Assembly (NCBI GenBank): GCA_027484145.1
Contig: JAIXUH010000013.1
Span: forward strand, 434,001-498,000
Length of the DNA stretch: 64,000 nt
Direction of reading: 5' to 3'
DNA from: Rhodobacter sp.
GTDB taxonomy: Bacteria; Pseudomonadota; Alphaproteobacteria; Rhodobacterales; Rhodobacteraceae
Shown one piece after another: positions 37,776 to 49,404 of the stretch. The translations under genes and the position numbers were made by a program. Each line of letters starts with the position of its first letter. The stretch's first letter is position 1. The notes under the pieces were generated by a model. That model had not been told where the DNA came from, searched no databases, and saw nothing but the letters and a program-made list of their open reading frames with translations.

Positions 37776-38065
37776 GTTCTCCCCGCATCTGGGCGGGTTT
37801 CGCCCCGCCCCTACCCTAGGGTTCAGGGTTGCGCACCACAATGCCGCTGTGGGCCATCGCCGGAATGGGGCCAATTGTGGTGCGACTCAGTCTGCCAAAT
37901 GGCGCGATCATGGCAAAGGAAAGGCTGCGGCAGTTTGCCCGATCCCGTCAGGCACAGAGGGCCGCGATCTGGGATATCACGAACACATGGATTCCCATCA
38001 CGGTGGCGTGAGGACTCAGGGCATTGAAAATCATGCGTATTCGCCGACCGTGAAAAGTCAATTTA

Positions 38066-38110
38066 CAGATTTCCTGAAAATCTGAAAATAGATTAACAAG
38101 AAAATCTATT
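38066..38110. repeat. Two adjacent perfect inverted repeats in an AT-rich region upstream of acsA
   Basis: CAGATTT-cctga-AAATCTG (38066-38084) and AATAGATT-aacaagaa-AATCTATT (38087-38110). Confidence 0.6.
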
Positions 38111-38246
38111 ATTCGTAATTAGTTGCACAGAACTTCACATTTCGGTTAAGCTGCAGGTGAGTTGGAGCATTTCTGTCGCCACTGGCCCGGTTGACAGAAT
38201 CACAGAATAGCGAGCCCGCGTTGGTTCGCACCTAAGGAGGAGCCGA

Positions 38247-40211
38247 ATGTCAGAGCAAGGTTCAGCACAGGGCGTCTACACCGCCTCGGACGAATTCATC
38301 GCCAAGGCGCACATCACGGCGGACCGCTATGCCGCGATGTACGCAGATTCGGTCAGCGACCCTGATGCCTTCTGGGCCAAGCATGCCCAGCGGATCGACT
38401 GGATCAAGCCCTTTACCAAGGTGAAGGACAGCAACTTTGAATTCGGCAAAGTCTCGATCAAGTGGTTCGAAGACGGCGCGCTGAATGTCTCTGCAAACTG
38501 CATCGATCGGCACATGCTGACCCGCGCGAACCAGACCGCGATCATCTGGGAGCCGGATGATCCAAAGACCCCGGCGCAGCATATCACCTATGCGCAGCTT
38601 CTGGAAAACACGTCGCGTATGGCCAATGTGCTCAAGGCGCATGGCGTGACCAAGGGTGATCGCGTCGTTCTTTACATGCCGATGATCCCCGAAGCGGCCT
38701 ATGCCATGCTGGCCTGTGCGCGGCTTGGCGCGATCCACTCGGTTGTGTTCGCGGGTTTTTCGCCAGACGCTTTGGCAAACCGCATCAATGACTCAGAGGC
38801 AAAGGTTGTCATCACCGCCGACTACGCCCCGCGTGGTGGCAAGAAAACGGCGCTGAAGTCGAACACCGACAAGGCACTGTTTGATTGTTCCGACCGCGTG
38901 AAATGCTTGGTGGTCAAGCATACCGGCGACCAGATCACATGGATCGAAGGGCGCGATGTTGACCTGAAGGCCGAAATGGCCGCAGCGAAACCCTATTGCC
39001 CCTATGTCGAGGTTGGTGCCGAAGATCCGCTGTTCATTCTGTATACCTCGGGGTCAACCGGGCGGCCCAAGGGCGTGGTGCACACCTCCGGCGGCTACCT
39101 TGTTTATGCAGCGATGACGCACGAATACACCTTTGACTATCAGGAAGGTGACGTCTTCTGGTGCACCGCCGATGTGGGTTGGGTGACCGGGCACAGTTAT
39201 ATCGTCTATGGCCCGCTGGCCAATGGCGCGACCACGATCATGTTCGAGGGCGTGCCGAATTTTCCCGATGCCGGTCGCTTCTGGGAAGTCTGCGCCAAGC
39301 ACAAGGTCAATCAGTTCTATACCGCGCCCACAGCCATTCGCAGCCTGATGGCGCAGGGCACGGAGTGGGTGGAAAAGCACGATCTGTCATCGTTGCGGCT
39401 TTTGGGTTCGGTGGGCGAACCGATCAACCCCGAGGCATGGAACTGGTACAACACCAACGTCGGCAAAGGGCGCTGCCCGATCGTCGATACCTTCTGGCAG
39501 ACCGAAACCGGCGGCCACATCATCACCCCGCTGCCGGGAGCCATTCCGCAAAAGCCGGGCTCGGCCACGCTGCCGTTCTTTGGCGTGCAGCCCATCGTCC
39601 TCGATCCGGCTAACGCGCAAGTGCAGACGGCGACAGTGACCGATGGCGTGCTGTGCATTGCTGACAGCTGGCCCGGCATGATGCGGACGCTGTGGGGCGA
39701 CCATCAGCGGTTCGAAGAGGCCTATTTTGGCCAGTATCGTGGCTACTACTTCACCGGTGACGGCTGCCGCCGCGACGCAGACGGCTATTACTGGATCACC
39801 GGACGCGTCGATGACGTGATCAACGTCTCGGGGCACCGCATGGGCACCGCCGAGGTTGAGTCCGCCCTTGTCGCGCATGAAAAGGTGGCCGAGGCCGCCG
39901 TGGTGGGTTATCCGCACGACATCAAGGGTCAGGGCATCTATGCCTATGTCACGCTGATGAAGGGCGTGGAACCCAGCGAACCTTTGCGGAAAGAGCTGGA
40001 AGCCTGGGTCCGGACCGAAATCGGGCCGATTGCCAAACCCGATCTTATCCAATGGGCGCCCGGCCTGCCGAAAACACGGTCCGGCAAGATCATGCGTCGC
40101 ATCCTGCGCAAGATCGCCGAAAACGATTTTGGCGCGCTTGGCGACACCTCGACCCTTGCCGATCCGGCTGTGGTGGAAGAGTTGATCGAAAACCGGATGA
40201 ACCGGGCCTGA
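38247..40211 (+). CDS. acsA: Acetyl-CoA synthetase
   Basis: 654 aa; [81 protein letters not shown]-terminal acetylatable-Lys motif [11 protein letters not shown]. Confidence 0.97.
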   Translation: MSEQGSAQGVYTASDEFIAKAHITADRYAAMYADSVSDPDAFWAKHAQRIDWIKPFTKVKDSNFEFGKVSIKWFEDGALNVSANCIDRHMLTRANQTAIIWEPDDPKTPAQHITYAQLLENTSRMANVLKAHGVTKGDRVVLYMPMIPEAAYAMLACARLGAIHSVVFAGFSPDALANRINDSEAKVVITADYAPRGGKKTALKSNTDKALFDCSDRVKCLVVKHTGDQITWIEGRDVDLKAEMAAAKPYCPYVEVGAEDPLFILYTSGSTGRPKGVVHTSGGYLVYAAMTHEYTFDYQEGDVFWCTADVGWVTGHSYIVYGPLANGATTIMFEGVPNFPDAGRFWEVCAKHKVNQFYTAPTAIRSLMAQGTEWVEKHDLSSLRLLGSVGEPINPEAWNWYNTNVGKGRCPIVDTFWQTETGGHIITPLPGAIPQKPGSATLPFFGVQPIVLDPANAQVQTATVTDGVLCIADSWPGMMRTLWGDHQRFEEAYFGQYRGYYFTGDGCRRDADGYYWITGRVDDVINVSGHRMGTAEVESALVAHEKVAEAAVVGYPHDIKGQGIYAYVTLMKGVEPSEPLRKELEAWVRTEIGPIAKPDLIQWAPGLPKTRSGKIMRRILRKIAENDFGALGDTSTLADPAVVEELIENRMNRA

Positions 40212-40229
40212 AACGTGGAGAACGAATCC

Positions 40230-40898
40230 ATGACACAGCCCGCCGTCGTTATTCTGCTGGGTCCCCCGGGAGCCGGGAAGGGAACTCAGGCCCGGATGCT
40301 TGAGGATGATTTTGGCCTGATCCAACTTTCGACGGGTGATCTGTTGCGGGCGGCAGTTGCTGCCGGAACCACCGCAGGGAAAAAGGCAAAGGAGGTCATG
40401 GATGCCGGGCTTCTGGTCAGTGACGATATCGTTCTGGCTGTTCTGAAAGACCGGATGGCGCAGGATGATGTGCAGAATGGCATCATCCTTGACGGCTTTC
40501 CACGCACGGACGGGCAGGCGAGTGCTCTGGACGGGCTGCTTGCGGCCGTTGGCCAACGGGTGACGGCGGCCATCAGCCTTGAGGTGGACGACCATGCGAT
40601 GGTTGGCCGTGTGGCCGGTCGCTACACCTGCGCCGGCTGCGGCGAAGGCTATCACGACGAATTCAAGACGCCTGCGCGTGCAGGCACTTGTGACAAATGC
40701 GGCGGCACGGCGTTCAAGCGCCGGGCCGACGACAACGCCGAAACGGTGCGCGAACGGCTGAAGGCCTATCACGCCCAGACGGCACCGCTGATCGCCTATT
40801 ACGACGGCAAAGGGGTTCTGCAACGGATCAATGCAATGGGTGCCATTGCTGACATCCGGGCTGAACTGGGTGCCATCGTGGGGCGCGTGTCAGCGTGA
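40230..40898 (+). CDS. adk: Adenylate kinase, long form with Cys4 (zinc-type) lid
   Basis: VILLGPPGAGKGTQARMLEDDFGLIQLSTGDLLR, ILDGFPRTDGQASAL, lid CAGCGEGYHDEFKTPARAGTCDKCGG. Confidence 0.95.
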   Translation: MTQPAVVILLGPPGAGKGTQARMLEDDFGLIQLSTGDLLRAAVAAGTTAGKKAKEVMDAGLLVSDDIVLAVLKDRMAQDDVQNGIILDGFPRTDGQASALDGLLAAVGQRVTAAISLEVDDHAMVGRVAGRYTCAGCGEGYHDEFKTPARAGTCDKCGGTAFKRRADDNAETVRERLKAYHAQTAPLIAYYDGKGVLQRINAMGAIADIRAELGAIVGRVSA

Positions 40899-41088
40899 AG
40901 GGGGGCCAAGTCCGCGCAGCGGGCCTGGCAGGACGGGAGGCGGATCGCGACGAGCGTGACGCGCAATGCACGCCCATTTCGGCGCAAGCCGGAAAAAGGG
41001 GCCCGAAACGGCGCAAGCAACAGCGGGCTTCGTGCGATCAAGACAGTGGATGGGTCCCAAAGGCCCGAAAAAACAAGGAGGAAAGCCA

Positions 41089-43098
41089 ATGGCAATAACT
41101 AGCACGGATGTGCGCGATCGCTCGCGTCCGATGACGGGGGAAGAGCGCAAGGTCATCTTGGCCTCGTCCGCCGGGACCATCTTTGAATGGTACGACTTCT
41201 ATCTTTACGGCTCGCTGGCCGCGATCATCGGCGCACAGTTCTTTACGCCCTTCCCGGAAGCCACGCGTAACGTGTTTGCGCTGCTGGCCTTTGCCGCAGG
41301 CTTCATCGTGCGCCCGTTCGGCGCGCTGGTGTTCGGCGCGCTGGGTGACCTTGTTGGCCGGAAATACACCTTCCTGATGACGATCGTCATCATGGGTACG
41401 TCGACCTTCCTCGTTGGCCTTCTGCCGAACTACTATTCCTGGGGTGCCGCGGCACCGATCATCCTGATCGCGCTGCGGATGTTGCAGGGTCTGGCACTTG
41501 GCGGCGAATACGGTGGGGCCGCAGTCTATGTGGCCGAGCATGCGCCAGCAAACCAGCGCGGCTTCTTTACCGCCTTCATCCAAACGACCGCGACGCTGGG
41601 CCTCTTGCTGTCGTTGATCGTGATCCTGTCGGTACAGGGCTACGTGAACGGCGCCTATCCTGACCAGCCGGTTCTGGATGCCGCCGGTGTGGCCCTGATG
41701 AACGCGGACGGAACACCGCAGATGATGAAGGCGTTCAACGCCTGGGGCTGGCGGATCCCGTTCATCGGCTCGATCTTCCTTCTGCTCATCTCGCTTTACA
41801 TCCGTCTGCAGATGAATGAATCCCCGGCCTTCAAGAAGATGAAGGAAGAGGGTGCCGCCTCGAAGGCGCCGCTGACCGAGGCCTTTGGCCCCGGCAAGAA
41901 CGCCCTTGCACTGCTGATCGTCCCGGCCCTTCTGATCATCCTTGCCTTCTCGGGCATGCTGACCGGATCGATCGTGATGTACCTCGGGATCGCCTTTGCA
42001 GTGATCGCCGTTGTCTGGGGCTGGCTGAACGCCAAGATCGCGCTCATCGCGCTTCTCGGCCTTGTCGCCGGTCAGGCTGTTGTCTGGTACACTGGCCAGT
42101 TCTACGCGCTGTTCTTCCTGCAGAACGTGATCAAGGTTGATGCATTCTCGGCCAACGTCTTCGTGGCTTGGTCGCTGATCATCGGCACGGGTGGCTTCCT
42201 CTTCTTTGGCGCGCTGTCCGACCGTATCGGCCGCAAGCCGATCATCCTGGCGGGCTGCCTGATCGCGGCTGCCACCTATCAGTTCGTGTTCCCGCTGCTG
42301 ACGGCCACCGCAAACCCGATGCTGCACGCCGCGCACCAGGTTCCGGTCGTCGTGACCGCCGATCCGGCAGACTGCTCGTTCCAGTTCAACCCGGTCGGAA
42401 CGGCAAAGTTCACCAACTCTTGCGACATCACCAAGGCACTGCTGTCGCGCGCTTCGGTGAACTATGAAACGGTGGACGCCCCTGCAGGTAGCGTCGCCAG
42501 CGTCAAGATCGGTGAGACAGAGATCCCGGCCTATGTCGGTTCTGTTAACGCTGCTGCCGTGAAGGAACTGACCGCTGCTCTGGAAACCGCCAAAGCGGGA
42601 ACCGACCAAGCGGCCATCGACGCTGCTCAGGCCGCGCTTGATGCCGAAAAGGGCGTGCCTGCCGCCTTTACCAAGGCTGTGAACGCTGCAATCGCTGCTG
42701 CGGGCTATCCGCTGGTGGCGAAAGACAACACGACCGTCGCTGTTGCGGCAAACTTCGTCGACATCTTCACCGCGCAAAAGCTGACGATCATCGCCATCCT
42801 GACCTACCTCATCATTCTGGTGACGATGGTCTATGGCCCGATCGCTGCCATGCTGGTGGAACTGTTCCCGACGCGTATCCGCTATTCGGGTCTGTCGCTG
42901 CCGTATCACATCGGCAACGGCTGGTTCGGTGGCCTGATGCCCGCAACCGCCTTTGCCATCTCGGCGCAGACCGGTTCGGTTTATGGTGGTCTGTGGTATC
43001 CGATCATCATCGCGCTGGCGACCGTTGTCATCGGCCTGATCTTCGTGCCGGGCAACACCCACAAGAAGTCGATCTTCGCGGACGATAGTGTGAAGTAA
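41089..43098 (+). CDS. MFS transporter, metabolite:H+ symporter-like, with a large extramembrane insertion
   Basis: SSAGTIFEWYDFYLYGSLA, ALGDLVGRKYTF, LGGEYGGAAVYVAEHAP, SDRIGRKPIILAG; about 150-aa hydrophilic insertion. Start 41089 follows an AAGGAGG SD. Confidence 0.9.
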   Translation: MAITSTDVRDRSRPMTGEERKVILASSAGTIFEWYDFYLYGSLAAIIGAQFFTPFPEATRNVFALLAFAAGFIVRPFGALVFGALGDLVGRKYTFLMTIVIMGTSTFLVGLLPNYYSWGAAAPIILIALRMLQGLALGGEYGGAAVYVAEHAPANQRGFFTAFIQTTATLGLLLSLIVILSVQGYVNGAYPDQPVLDAAGVALMNADGTPQMMKAFNAWGWRIPFIGSIFLLLISLYIRLQMNESPAFKKMKEEGAASKAPLTEAFGPGKNALALLIVPALLIILAFSGMLTGSIVMYLGIAFAVIAVVWGWLNAKIALIALLGLVAGQAVVWYTGQFYALFFLQNVIKVDAFSANVFVAWSLIIGTGGFLFFGALSDRIGRKPIILAGCLIAAATYQFVFPLLTATANPMLHAAHQVPVVVTADPADCSFQFNPVGTAKFTNSCDITKALLSRASVNYETVDAPAGSVASVKIGETEIPAYVGSVNAAAVKELTAALETAKAGTDQAAIDAAQAALDAEKGVPAAFTKAVNAAIAAAGYPLVAKDNTTVAVAANFVDIFTAQKLTIIAILTYLIILVTMVYGPIAAMLVELFPTRIRYSGLSLPYHIGNGWFGGLMPATAFAISAQTGSVYGGLWYPIIIALATVVIGLIFVPGNTHKKSIFADDSVK

Positions 43099-43106
43099 AT
43101 CCCACT

Positions 43107-43140
43107 TGGTCAGGCCGGGATGATTGCCCCGGCCTGACCA
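43107..43140 (+). terminator. Strong hairpin after the MFS gene
   Basis: Perfect 13-bp stem TGGTCAGGCCGGG-atgattgc-CCCGGCCTGACCA; no clear U tract. Confidence 0.55.
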
Positions 43141-43221
43141 CCTTCCATGTTGAACGTCCGCTTTGATGCGTTCGCCATTTGCTCAGACAGATCAGAAAAA
43201 CCGCCGCGCCCCGAGGGAAGC

Positions 43222-43611
43222 ATGACCGATCGACATGGATTGCGTGTTGTTCTGGTGATCGAAGACGAGGACAACATCGCCACGGCGCTGGAATATGTCA
43301 TCGTGCGCGAAGGGTTTGAATATCGCCGCATCGACAGTGGGGCCAAGGCGGTTGCCGCCATCCGGACCGAAAAACCCGACCTTGTGCTGCTGGATGTGAT
43401 GTTGCCCGAAATGTCGGGCTATGACATCTGCCGCGAGGTTCGCAGCGACCGAACATTGCAAAAGACCAAGATCATCATGATGACGGCCCGCGGATCAGCC
43501 GTGCAGCGCGCCAAGTGCCTTGACCTTGGGGCCGATGGCTTCATCACCAAGCCTTTTGATCTGCAATCGCTGCGAAGCGAGATCAATCGCCATATCCTTC
43601 GCCAGAACTAG
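43222..43611 (+). CDS. Single-domain response regulator (REC only)
   Basis: VVLVIEDEDNIATALEYVI, PDLVLLDVMLPEMSGYDIC, MMTARGSAVQ, DGFITKPFDLQSL; no output domain. Confidence 0.88.
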   Translation: MTDRHGLRVVLVIEDEDNIATALEYVIVREGFEYRRIDSGAKAVAAIRTEKPDLVLLDVMLPEMSGYDICREVRSDRTLQKTKIIMMTARGSAVQRAKCLDLGADGFITKPFDLQSLRSEINRHILRQN

Positions 43612-43617
43612 GCATAT

Positions 43618-43890
43618 TCAGCGGCGTAACCGCGTGTAGGCCTCCCAGATGCCAAGGCACAGCGCCAGCAGGGCCGCATTCGCCACAACACCCATCACGA
43701 ATGCCTGCATCAGGTTTGGGGCCAGCCCGAGCCCCATGGTGGATGGCAGCAGAAAGGCGATGAAGCCAACACCAGCCACCAGCGGGATCAGCATTCCGGT
43801 TGCGGCGCGGTTGCGCAACGCGGTTGCCAACAACCCAACAATCAACCCGATGCGAAACGGGTCTAGCAACTGGGAAATCAACAGATCCAT
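43618..43890 (-). CDS. Small hypothetical membrane protein
   Basis: MDLLISQLLDPFRIGLIVGLLATALRNRAATGMLIPLVAGVGFIAFLLPSTMG...; three hydrophobic segments. Confidence 0.6.
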   Translation of the reverse strand: MDLLISQLLDPFRIGLIVGLLATALRNRAATGMLIPLVAGVGFIAFLLPSTMGLGLAPNLMQAFVMGVVANAALLALCLGIWEAYTRLRR

Positions 43891-44037
43891 CGGCAACTCC
43901 TGCGCGGCAATTGCCCCTGTGTGCGGCGGCGGCGATGCGAAAGCAAGCCCTTGGCTGCGGCTTTGGCTTGCACGCCGTGGTGAAAGGCGATCAGACTTTG
44001 GCAGCAGCCACCACTGGCAAAAGCGCGAGATAAACCC

Positions 44038-45132
44038 ATGACCCTTGAACACCGTTTGAATACCGTCATCGATGCCGCGCTTGGGTCACGAATCATTGGC
44101 TGCGTGGTGCGGGTGAACCAGAATGGCCAGACCGTCTTTTGCCGCGCGGCGGGCTATGCCGACCGGGAAAAGGGCATGGCGATGGCGGTGGACAGCATCT
44201 TCCGCCTTGCGTCGGTGACCAAGCCAATTGTTTCGACAGCAGCGCTGCGGATGATGGAGCTTGGCCGTTTGCAACTGGACGATCCGGTCACACGGTTCCT
44301 GCCGTGGTTCACGCCCATGGCTCCGGACGGGTCTGTCCCGGCCATTTCGCTGCGGCATCTGCTGACGCACACATCAGGCATTACATATGATGTACCTGCC
44401 ACGGTGGCTGGGGGGCTGTCGGGGCCGAACATCGCGCTGGAAGAAAACCTGCGCCGTTTGGCACAGGTGCCGCTTGCCTTCATGCCGGGCTCCAGATGGG
44501 CTTATGGAATGGGCATTGACGTGATCGGCGGAGTTCTGGCCGCAATCCACGGATCAACCCTTGAAGACGCTGTGGCAACCCATGTGACCGGACCATTGGG
44601 AATGAAGGACACGCATTTTCACGTCACAGACCGCGCGCGCCTGACTGTGCCCTATGCCGACGGCACCCCGCCCATGCCGATGGGAGAAAATGAACCCGTG
44701 CCGGGCCGGTCGGGCGGTGTGACCGTGTTTTCCCCGGACCGCATCCATGACCCCAATGCGCCGCAGTCGGGCGGGGCCGGGATGGCGGGCACGGCGGGCG
44801 ATGTAATGAAACTGCTGGAGGAGTTCAGCGGGGCCGGCAAATTGCTTCGGCCTGAAACGGTGGCCATGGCGCTGTCCAACCAGATCGGTGCCGTCCCGCG
44901 CGACCCTGCCGACCCCGGCAAGCGGTTCAGCCTGATCGGGGCACGGCTGGAAGACCCGCATCTGGCAACATCGCCTTGCCCCGTTGGCACCGCCGATTGG
45001 GGCGGTGCTTATGGGCATAACTGGCTGATCGACCCGACCAACCGTATCAGCATTGTCACCTGCACGAACACAGCGTTCGAAGGCTGCAACGGGCCCTTCC
45101 GGGAAGAGGTGCGCGACGCCGTCTACGGCTGA
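44038..45132 (+). CDS. Serine beta-lactamase/esterase-family hydrolase (class C-like fold)
   Basis: SVTK nucleophile motif in FRLASVTKPIVSTAALRMMELG; ISLRHLLTHTSGITYD. Confidence 0.88.
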   Translation: MTLEHRLNTVIDAALGSRIIGCVVRVNQNGQTVFCRAAGYADREKGMAMAVDSIFRLASVTKPIVSTAALRMMELGRLQLDDPVTRFLPWFTPMAPDGSVPAISLRHLLTHTSGITYDVPATVAGGLSGPNIALEENLRRLAQVPLAFMPGSRWAYGMGIDVIGGVLAAIHGSTLEDAVATHVTGPLGMKDTHFHVTDRARLTVPYADGTPPMPMGENEPVPGRSGGVTVFSPDRIHDPNAPQSGGAGMAGTAGDVMKLLEEFSGAGKLLRPETVAMALSNQIGAVPRDPADPGKRFSLIGARLEDPHLATSPCPVGTADWGGAYGHNWLIDPTNRISIVTCTNTAFEGCNGPFREEVRDAVYG

Positions 45133-45138
45133 CAGTCA

Positions 45139-46581
45139 CTAGCCGTGTTTCACCATGACGTGCCGCACGACGGTGTAGTCTTCCAGCGCATAGGATGACA
45201 GGTCCTTGCCATAACCGGATTGCTTTAGCCCGCCGTGCGGCATTTCGTTGACCAGCATGAAATGTGTGTTGACCCACGTGCAGCCATAGCGCATGCGCGC
45301 CGCTGTCGCCATGGCGCGCCCCACATCCCGCGTCCAGACCGACGAGGCAAGGCCATAGTCACTGTCGTTTGCCCATGTGATCGCATCTTCGGGGTCGGTA
45401 AACGGTGTGATCGACACGACGGGGCCAAAAACTTCGCGGCGCACGATTTCATCTTCCTGCCGCGCCCCGGCAATCACCGTGGGCTGATAGTAAAAACCGT
45501 TCGCCATGGCCGCGCCACCTGTGGTGACCTCGACATGGCTCAACTCGCGTGCGCGATTCACGAAGCTCGCCACGCGGTCGCGTTGACGCATGCTGATCAG
45601 TGGGCCGATTTCGTTGGTCGTATCATCCTCGGCCCCGAGGGTGATGGACCCTACGGCCGAGGACAGATCAGCCACCAGCCGATCATAGATCTTGGGCCCG
45701 GCGTAAATGCGGCAGGCGGCGGTGCAATCCTGCCCGGCATTGTAATAGCCAAAGGCACGCAGTCCCGAAACGACCTCATCAATATCGGCATCGTCAAACA
45801 CGATGACCGGGGCCTTGCCGCCCAGTTCCAGATGCGTGCGCTTGACCGTGCGCGCGGCGGCATCCAGCATCTTCTTTCCGGTGGCCACGTCGCCCGTCAA
45901 GCTGATCATATCCACCTGCGGATGATTGATCAGATAGTTGCCCACGGTCTGCCCGCGCCCCGTGATGACGTTGACCACACCTTCGGGCAACACATCGGCC
46001 AGAATGCGCGCCATCTTCAGCGCGGTCAGCGGCGTCTGTTCCGATGGCTTGAACACAATAGTATTGCCGCCTGCAATGGCAGGGGCCAATTTCCAAGCCA
46101 TCATCATCAGCGGATAGTTCCATGGCGCAATCGACGCCACCACGCCAATCGGGTCGCGCCGGATCATGCTGGTGTGACCGGCCATATACTCTCCGGCCAC
46201 TTGCCCATGCTGGGTACGGACAGCCCCGGCAAAAAAGCGATAGCAGTCTACGACCGCCGGAATTTCGTCATTGCGGGCAGCATTGATCGGCTTGCCGCAG
46301 TTCAGGGCCTCAAGCGCGGCAAAGGCATCAGCCTCGGCCTCGATCCGGTTTGCGATCTGCAAAAGGGCGGTGGCCCGTTCGGCGGGCGTGGTGCGCGACC
46401 AGGTTTCAAAGGCCTTGCGCGCCATTGCCACAGCGCGGTCAACCTGCGCGGTCGAGGCCTCTGGCACCTCAAGGATCAGGGCACCCGTGCGCGGGTTCAG
46501 GATCTGCTCTTTCGCATCCTGACCCGCCTCAAAGCTGGGTCCGATCAAAAGGGCCGTATCAATCGTGGAAAGCGTGTCCAT
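45139..46581 (-). CDS. Aldehyde dehydrogenase, gamma-aminobutyraldehyde dehydrogenase-like
   Basis: 480 aa; [63 protein letters not shown]; next to polyamine-type ABC genes. Confidence 0.88.
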   Translation of the reverse strand: MDTLSTIDTALLIGPSFEAGQDAKEQILNPRTGALILEVPEASTAQVDRAVAMARKAFETWSRTTPAERATALLQIANRIEAEADAFAALEALNCGKPINAARNDEIPAVVDCYRFFAGAVRTQHGQVAGEYMAGHTSMIRRDPIGVVASIAPWNYPLMMMAWKLAPAIAGGNTIVFKPSEQTPLTALKMARILADVLPEGVVNVITGRGQTVGNYLINHPQVDMISLTGDVATGKKMLDAAARTVKRTHLELGGKAPVIVFDDADIDEVVSGLRAFGYYNAGQDCTAACRIYAGPKIYDRLVADLSSAVGSITLGAEDDTTNEIGPLISMRQRDRVASFVNRARELSHVEVTTGGAAMANGFYYQPTVIAGARQEDEIVRREVFGPVVSITPFTDPEDAITWANDSDYGLASSVWTRDVGRAMATAARMRYGCTWVNTHFMLVNEMPHGGLKQSGYGKDLSSYALEDYTVVRHVMVKHG

Positions 46582-46595
46582 GGGTTCTCTCTCCC

Positions 46596-47402
46596 TTATT
46601 TGCCCGAACCGGCAATGTCAGAGCCGTTTCGTGTCAGGTAATAGGCGATCAGGATTGGTACGAAGGTGGCTATGAAGACCACAATCGCGACCACGTTGGT
46701 CACCGGGCGTTGCCGGGGGCGCACCAGTTCCTGCAGCATCCAGATCGGCAGGGTCGATTGCTGGCCCGCCGTAAAGGTGGTCACGATCACCTCATCAAAC
46801 GACAGGGCAAAGGCCAGCATGCCACCGGCCAGCAAGGCCGTGCCAAGATTGGGCAACAGCACATAGCGAAAGGTCTGAAAGCCATTGGCACCCAGATCGG
46901 CTGACGCCTCCATCACGCCACCCGAAAGCCGCCGGAACCGTGCCACGGCGTTGTTGTAGACGATCACGATGCAGAAGGTCGCGTGGCCCAGTATGATGGT
47001 CCAAGTCGAAAACGGGATGTCCATGATCGAAAACGCTGATCGCAGCGCCATTCCCGTAATCACCCCCGGCAGCGCAATCGGCAAAAGGATCAGCAGGCTG
47101 ATCTGTTCGCGGCCAAAGAACTTTGTCTGTGCCATTGCGGCAGACACCAGCGTGCCAAGGATCATGGCAAGGATGGTCGAAATGCTGGCCACCCAAAGCG
47201 ACAACCACAGGGGCGGCCAGATATCCTCACGAGACCACGCCACGCCAAACCATTGCAGCGTCAGGCCGGGGGGCGGGAACTCATAGCTCTTTTCTTCGGT
47301 GGTGAAGGCATACAGAAAGATCAGCAGGATCGGCAGGTGCAGGAACAACAGGCCAGCGATCGCGGAGGCCCGAAGGCTGAGTGAAGCGCGATCAGAGTGC
47401 AT
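46596..47402 (-). CDS. ABC transporter permease (YdcV/PotC-like)
   Basis: [62 protein letters not shown]. Start 47402 preferred. Confidence 0.88.
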   Translation of the reverse strand: MHSDRASLSLRASAIAGLLFLHLPILLIFLYAFTTEEKSYEFPPPGLTLQWFGVAWSREDIWPPLWLSLWVASISTILAMILGTLVSAAMAQTKFFGREQISLLILLPIALPGVITGMALRSAFSIMDIPFSTWTIILGHATFCIVIVYNNAVARFRRLSGGVMEASADLGANGFQTFRYVLLPNLGTALLAGGMLAFALSFDEVIVTTFTAGQQSTLPIWMLQELVRPRQRPVTNVVAIVVFIATFVPILIAYYLTRNGSDIAGSGK

Positions 47403-48333
47403 CGAACGCCCCCTTCCGCTTGGCCACCCACAGATAGACAAGCATGACCACAATCGGAACCACGGCAAAGGCGGCGGCGAGCGGCGTGTTTCCGGCCGTG
47501 CCCTGCAACTGATAGACAGCCAGCCCGATGAAACGCGACGAATTGCCCACGATCTGCGGAATGATGTAATCGCCCATCGTCAGTGAAAAGGTAAAGATCG
47601 ACCCCGCGATGATGCCTGGCATGGCCAATGGAAAGATCACGGTGCGAAAGGTCTGGCTGCGGCTTGCACCAAGGTCGGCGCTCGCCTCCAGCATCGAGGT
47701 GGGCACACGTTCCAGCGCAGCCTGCATGGGCAGGATCATGTAGGGCAGCCAGATATACACAAAGACCAGAAAGGTGCCGATGTAGCTGGTGGACAATGAA
47801 TTGCCGCCGATGCCGGGAATGGACAGCACGGCATCCAGCACAGGCACTAGGCCCATGCCATCCGCGGCCCATGTCACGATGCCCTCTTTGGCAAGGATCA
47901 GTTTCCACGCATAGACCTTGACCAGATAGGACGACCACAGCGGCAGCATCACGCCAAGGTAGAAGATCGCCTTCCATTTGCCGCGGGCAAATCGGGCGGC
48001 GTAATAGGCGATGGGAAAGGCAAGGATGGCACAACCGACCGTCACAACAGCCGACATCAGCAGCGTGCGAATGATGATGTCCATGTTTTGCGCACGGAAC
48101 AGTTCGCCATAAGTTTTCAGGGTGAATTCCTCTTTCACCACGCCAGAAAACTCATCAATCGAATAGAAGCTTTGCAGCAAAAGCGCGGCAAGAGAGCCAA
48201 GATAGACCACACCCAGCCACAGGAGCGGCGGGGTCAGCAACACGGCCAGCAACAGGCGCGGGTGCCGCCAGAACAAGGCCGTCAGCCGGTCAGCCAGCCC
48301 GCGTTCGGGCAGGATGGCGGGGGCGGGGCTCAT
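47392..48333 (-). CDS. ABC transporter permease (YdcU/PotB-like)
   Basis: 313 aa multi-[36 protein letters not shown]. Confidence 0.9.
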   Translation of the reverse strand: MSPAPAILPERGLADRLTALFWRHPRLLLAVLLTPPLLWLGVVYLGSLAALLLQSFYSIDEFSGVVKEEFTLKTYGELFRAQNMDIIIRTLLMSAVVTVGCAILAFPIAYYAARFARGKWKAIFYLGVMLPLWSSYLVKVYAWKLILAKEGIVTWAADGMGLVPVLDAVLSIPGIGGNSLSTSYIGTFLVFVYIWLPYMILPMQAALERVPTSMLEASADLGASRSQTFRTVIFPLAMPGIIAGSIFTFSLTMGDYIIPQIVGNSSRFIGLAVYQLQGTAGNTPLAAAFAVVPIVVMLVYLWVAKRKGAFDAL

Positions 48334-49325
48334 CCCTCGCCCTCCATCACATGCAGGGAAGCCGGGTCAAAGCGAAGGCCAACCGTGCTGCCCGTGGCGG
48401 GAACGGGCTGGCCCGCCGGCACAAGGGCGGCCACTTCGGCCCCGGCCACATCCAGCGTCAACCGCGATCCTGCCCCAAGATAGCGCAGGCCCGTGACAGT
48501 GCCCGTGGGTGTGGCCCCTTCGGCCACACCCACGTGCAGGCTTTCTGGCCGCAGCGACGCCCAAGCCGCTGGTCCGCCGAAAGCACGCGTCACATCGGGC
48601 GGCAGCACGTTGGACGAGCCGACAAAATCAGCCACGAAACGGGTGCGCGGGCGGGCGTAGACATCATTCGGGGTGCCGATCTGGGCGATGCGCCCTTCAT
48701 TGAACACGGCAAGACGATCCGCCATGCTCAGCGCCTCACCCTGATCGTGGGTCACGAAGATAAAGGTGATGCCAAGGCGCGCCTGCAACGCCTTCAACTC
48801 ATCCTGCATCGCCTCGCGCAGTTTCAGGTCCAGCGCGCCAAGGGGTTCGTCCAGCAGCAGCACACGCGGTTCGTTGACCAAAGCGCGTGCAAGGGCCACG
48901 CGCTGCCGCTGCCCGCCCGAAAGCTGCGCCGGCTTGCGGTCGCCATAGCCCGACAGTTTGACCAGTGCCAACATCTCTTCGGCGCGGTCGTTGCGTGTGC
49001 GGCGGTCAACTCCTTTGACCATCAGGCCATAGCCCACGTTGTCACGCACGTTAATGTGCGGAAACAGGGCATAGTCCTGAAACACCGTATTCACGTTGCG
49101 CCGGTTGGGCGGCACATCGCCCACATCCTGCCCAAAGATGCGGATGCTGCCATCATTCGGTTTTTCAAAGCCTGAAATCAGCCGCAAGCAAGTGGTCTTG
49201 CCCGAACCCGACGGCCCAAGCATGGCAAAGAACGACCCTTCTTCGATGGTCAGGTCAACACCATCCACAGCGCGGACGTTGCCAAAGTGGCGTGTGACGG
49301 CACGAAATTCGACAGCAGCTGTCAT
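48330..49325 (-). CDS. ABC transporter ATP-binding protein (YdcT/PotA-like)
   Basis: [50 protein letters not shown]. Confidence 0.93.
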   Translation of the reverse strand: MTAAVEFRAVTRHFGNVRAVDGVDLTIEEGSFFAMLGPSGSGKTTCLRLISGFEKPNDGSIRIFGQDVGDVPPNRRNVNTVFQDYALFPHINVRDNVGYGLMVKGVDRRTRNDRAEEMLALVKLSGYGDRKPAQLSGGQRQRVALARALVNEPRVLLLDEPLGALDLKLREAMQDELKALQARLGITFIFVTHDQGEALSMADRLAVFNEGRIAQIGTPNDVYARPRTRFVADFVGSSNVLPPDVTRAFGGPAAWASLRPESLHVGVAEGATPTGTVTGLRYLGAGSRLTLDVAGAEVAALVPAGQPVPATGSTVGLRFDPASLHVMEGEG

Positions 49326-49404
49326 GTTCGTCTTTCAGGCATGGCAAAAGCGGCCCGGCCAGAACGGCCGGGCACAAGGTGTGGCAAATGCGGAAAGACC
49401 GGGT

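Noticed and set aside
39387-40823. Minus-strand ORF (478 aa)
   Set aside because: Antisense to acsA and adk.
41038-43062. Long antisense ORF (674 aa, minus strand)
   Set aside because: Lies opposite the MFS transporter; low-complexity His/Arg/Asp-rich translation typical of antisense frames in GC-rich DNA.
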